Shown: in pieces, positions 63,201-64,000 of the stretch
Position numbering within the stretch: position 1 is the stretch's first letter
Layout: every line of letters starts with the position of its first letter
Origin: Volvox africanus
Lineage: Eukaryota > Chlorophyta > Chlorophyceae > Chlamydomonadales > Volvocaceae
NCBI GenBank assembly: GCA_030268105.1
Contig: BSDZ01000078.1
Span: forward strand, 5,875,001-5,939,000
Direction: 5' to 3'
Length of the DNA: 64,000 nucleotides
Notes under the pieces: model-generated
Told to the model about the DNA's origin: nothing
The model's input: only the letters and a program-made list of their open reading frames with translations
The model's database searches: none
Program-made: the position numbers and the translations under genes

Positions 63201-64000
63201 AACAGGGGATCTATTTGGGGAATTTGTTTGGGGTACTGGTCGGGACGTACACCATCGCTCCCATCCCAGGCCAAACCGCCCCTTGAACCGGTCTGCATAT
63301 GGACAAACGCCCCCTCTCGCTCAGCGACCTCTTCCTGTCTGAATCCTGTCCGCCCGGCGAGGCCCTTGATTTGCTGCTTACCCTCACTGCGGGCCAGAGC
63401 GTCACGTTGGCATGCTCCTTCAGCCAGGCCCGCACCTTGCCGCACGCTGCGGCGCCCATCTTGGGCTTGAGCGCGGAGCCGCTGAAGGACGGCCGCCAGC
63501 AGTCCAGGATGGCACGAACCACGTCCTGCAGAGACAAGACGCATTCGCGCACATCCGCTCCTGATCGACACAGGAGGTATTGGCAGCAAACTGGCGGAGC
63601 TAGCAGCCAAATGTGTTCCCCAAGACACGACACTGCACATGTTCCATTAGGGATATCCGATTACAACAATGACTGAAGTGGTTACTCAAGTTGACTTGAC
63701 GGCTGCGAGTCCTTTGAAACCACACCTGCATGCCCTCCTCCTCCTGACTGCCCAGCACCCGCGACAGCACTGACTCCGCCGAACCCGAGGACGACGCGGG
63801 GGCGCCATCGTCCGCTGCACTGCTGTCGCCAAACTGGAGACCGCGTAGCCTCGCGTTTTGCATCAGCAGCCGGCTGCCGGCTGCACCCCCGCTGCCTGCT
63901 TATGCCTCAGCACCAAAGCGAAGGGCGGCCGCGAACAAACAAGGCGGAAAACGGAAGCGTAAATGTACATATGTGCACGATATGAACCGAGGACAACATT
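42081..64000 (-). CDS. Giant TRANK1-like ankyrin/TPR/UvrD-helicase protein (5' partial)
   Basis: One transcription unit fills the right third of the window. From 61055 down to the stop at 42081, 27 exons join with every phase agreeing, coding 3404 residues. At least five more exons lie upstream, and the start is either at the window edge or beyond. The plan matches animal and fungal TRANK1 (TPR and ankyrin repeat-containing protein 1): an ankyrin-like region, a superfamily 1A helicase core, then a very long helical C-terminal half. Molecular function is poorly known even for the family; a nucleic-acid-dependent ATPase is inferred from intact motifs. No signal peptide or membrane segment was seen. 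The tail is Gln- and Gly-rich and much longer than the helicase needs. Introns carry a 46-bp palindrome, a 14-bp hairpin and several minisatellites. Details of the three blocks are given in separate entries. The final Gln-rich exon is included because its acceptor restores the upstream frame. Confidence 0.85.
44752..44776. repeat. (ACAG)n microsatellite
   Basis: Six tetranucleotide units in the intron between exons 44617 and 44927 of the giant gene. Confidence 0.9.
45293..45518 (-). other. Exon with IQ motif
   Basis: Within this exon DAAALIQRSWRGWRRRQEE fits the IQ consensus (I/L-Q-x3-R-G-x3-R), the usual site for calmodulin or centrin-like light chains. Only one copy is seen. Binding is inferred. 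Confidence 0.6.
50585..50655 (-). repeat. Coding poly-glycine repeat
   Basis: About 20 GGN codons in a row on the coding strand (plus strand CCACCACCACC) immediately before the proposed donor at 50579. Replication slippage here would change the length of the poly-Gly run in steps of three bases. Confidence 0.85.
53340..53415. repeat. Short tandem repeat in intron
   Basis: Three diverging units of about 25 bases, each containing tactgcaagggtaacggc or a close variant, between exons 53183 and 53562 of the giant gene. Confidence 0.75.
53847..53882. repeat. Perfect 14-bp hairpin in intron
   Basis: ctttccgtgtcgca and its exact reverse complement tgcgacacggaaag are separated by 8 bases, in the intron between exons 53693 and 54170 of the giant gene. 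Confidence 0.9.
55262..55462. repeat. CGGCAGCGATAA minisatellite
   Basis: Units of about 18 to 21 bases (ggcagcgataacggc) repeat some eight times, with a longer word (cggcaacagcagcaaaacag) recurring at both ends. The array lies directly against the acceptor of exon 55258-55135, within the intron up to 55858. Confidence 0.9.
58976..59031. repeat. CACAC/CTCAC simple repeat
   Basis: A run of cacacctcac and caccacacac words lies in the intron immediately downstream (in transcription) of the donor of exon 59137-59033. Confidence 0.8.
60199..60290. repeat. Compound CCCCA / AT / GT microsatellite
   Basis: A ccccacacccca block followed by about 11 AT and 8 GT dinucleotides, in the intron between exons 59746 and 60315 of the giant gene. 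Confidence 0.9.
60797..60842. repeat. Perfect 46-bp palindrome in intron
   Basis: Two 23-base arms meet with no spacer at ggcc. The left arm starts gacgaaacacttgtatgttt and the right arm is its exact reverse complement, ending aagtgtttcgtc. It lies in the intron between exons 60558 and 60871 of the giant gene, 29 bases from the donor at 60870. Confidence 0.95.
61056..63880 (-). other. N-terminal block of the TRANK1-like protein (ankyrin region)
   Basis: Proposed exons are about 63880-63726, 63525-63382, 62991-62626, 62482-62106 and one starting at 61798. The first four join in phase. Exon 62482-62106 carries an ankyrin-like unit, GDVALLEILVAAGADV followed by SNTPIHVAAS, then a long Glu/Ala helix. 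Exon 61798 holds an EAADEAAATAGKEAADKAAA-type Ala-rich helix. The link from there to exon 61055-60871 was not resolved: available donors are phase 1 while the next acceptor needs phase 2, so an exon between 61339 and 61560 (IGAMGGLRAIRTAADLADYQ) may be used. Only one ankyrin unit is clear, fewer than in animal TRANK1. Confidence 0.55.

Overview
This is nuclear DNA of a green alga, almost certainly a volvocine (Volvox/Chlamydomonas-type) member of the Chlamydomonadales. The evidence is intron-rich genes with GT...AG splice sites, GC-rich exons carrying long Ala, Gly and Gln runs, a pherophorin (an extracellular-matrix glycoprotein family typical of volvocine algae), an octotricopeptide-repeat (OPR) protein, and AT-richer spacers with long microsatellites. 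No bacterial operon, tRNA, rRNA or CRISPR was seen. Gene models were built by reading exons by eye and requiring every intron phase to agree. Product names rest on recognised motifs and remembered family consensus, not on a database search.

Layout. 335-7571 (+): the 3' nine exons of a DDB1/CPSF-A family beta-propeller protein, with its 5' end outside the window. 9496-12780 (-): a zinc-dependent, CAD-like alcohol dehydrogenase. 13833-16049 (-): a secreted pherophorin with a duplicated, unrecognised N-terminal domain. 16050-20914: an AT-rich spacer with a very long TAA microsatellite, a dispersed repeat copy and a fragment of the neighbouring helicase gene. 20915-26657 (-): a DEAD-box RNA helicase with a probable organellar presequence. 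27691-32818 (-): an OPR protein with a probable transit peptide. About 33340-36064 (+): a decayed malic enzyme gene. 36725-40706 (-): a GNAT acetyltransferase of the NAT16/histidine N-acetyltransferase type. 42081 to beyond about 63880 (-): one giant gene of more than thirty exons for a TRANK1-like protein, with an ankyrin unit, a UvrD-like SF1 helicase core, a long helical region with an IQ motif, and a Gln-rich tail.

How they fit together. The helicase and the OPR protein are same-strand neighbours, and both look like nuclear-encoded organellar RNA factors. The pherophorin is secreted to the cell wall or matrix. The DDB1-like protein would act as a scaffold in ubiquitin-ligase or RNA-processing complexes. 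The dehydrogenase and acetyltransferase are metabolic enzymes. There is no sign of a co-regulated cluster. The notable items are the giant helicase gene, the duplicated pherophorin-linked domain, the malic enzyme relic, and several near-perfect palindromes in introns, one of them a 46-bp perfect palindrome with no spacer.
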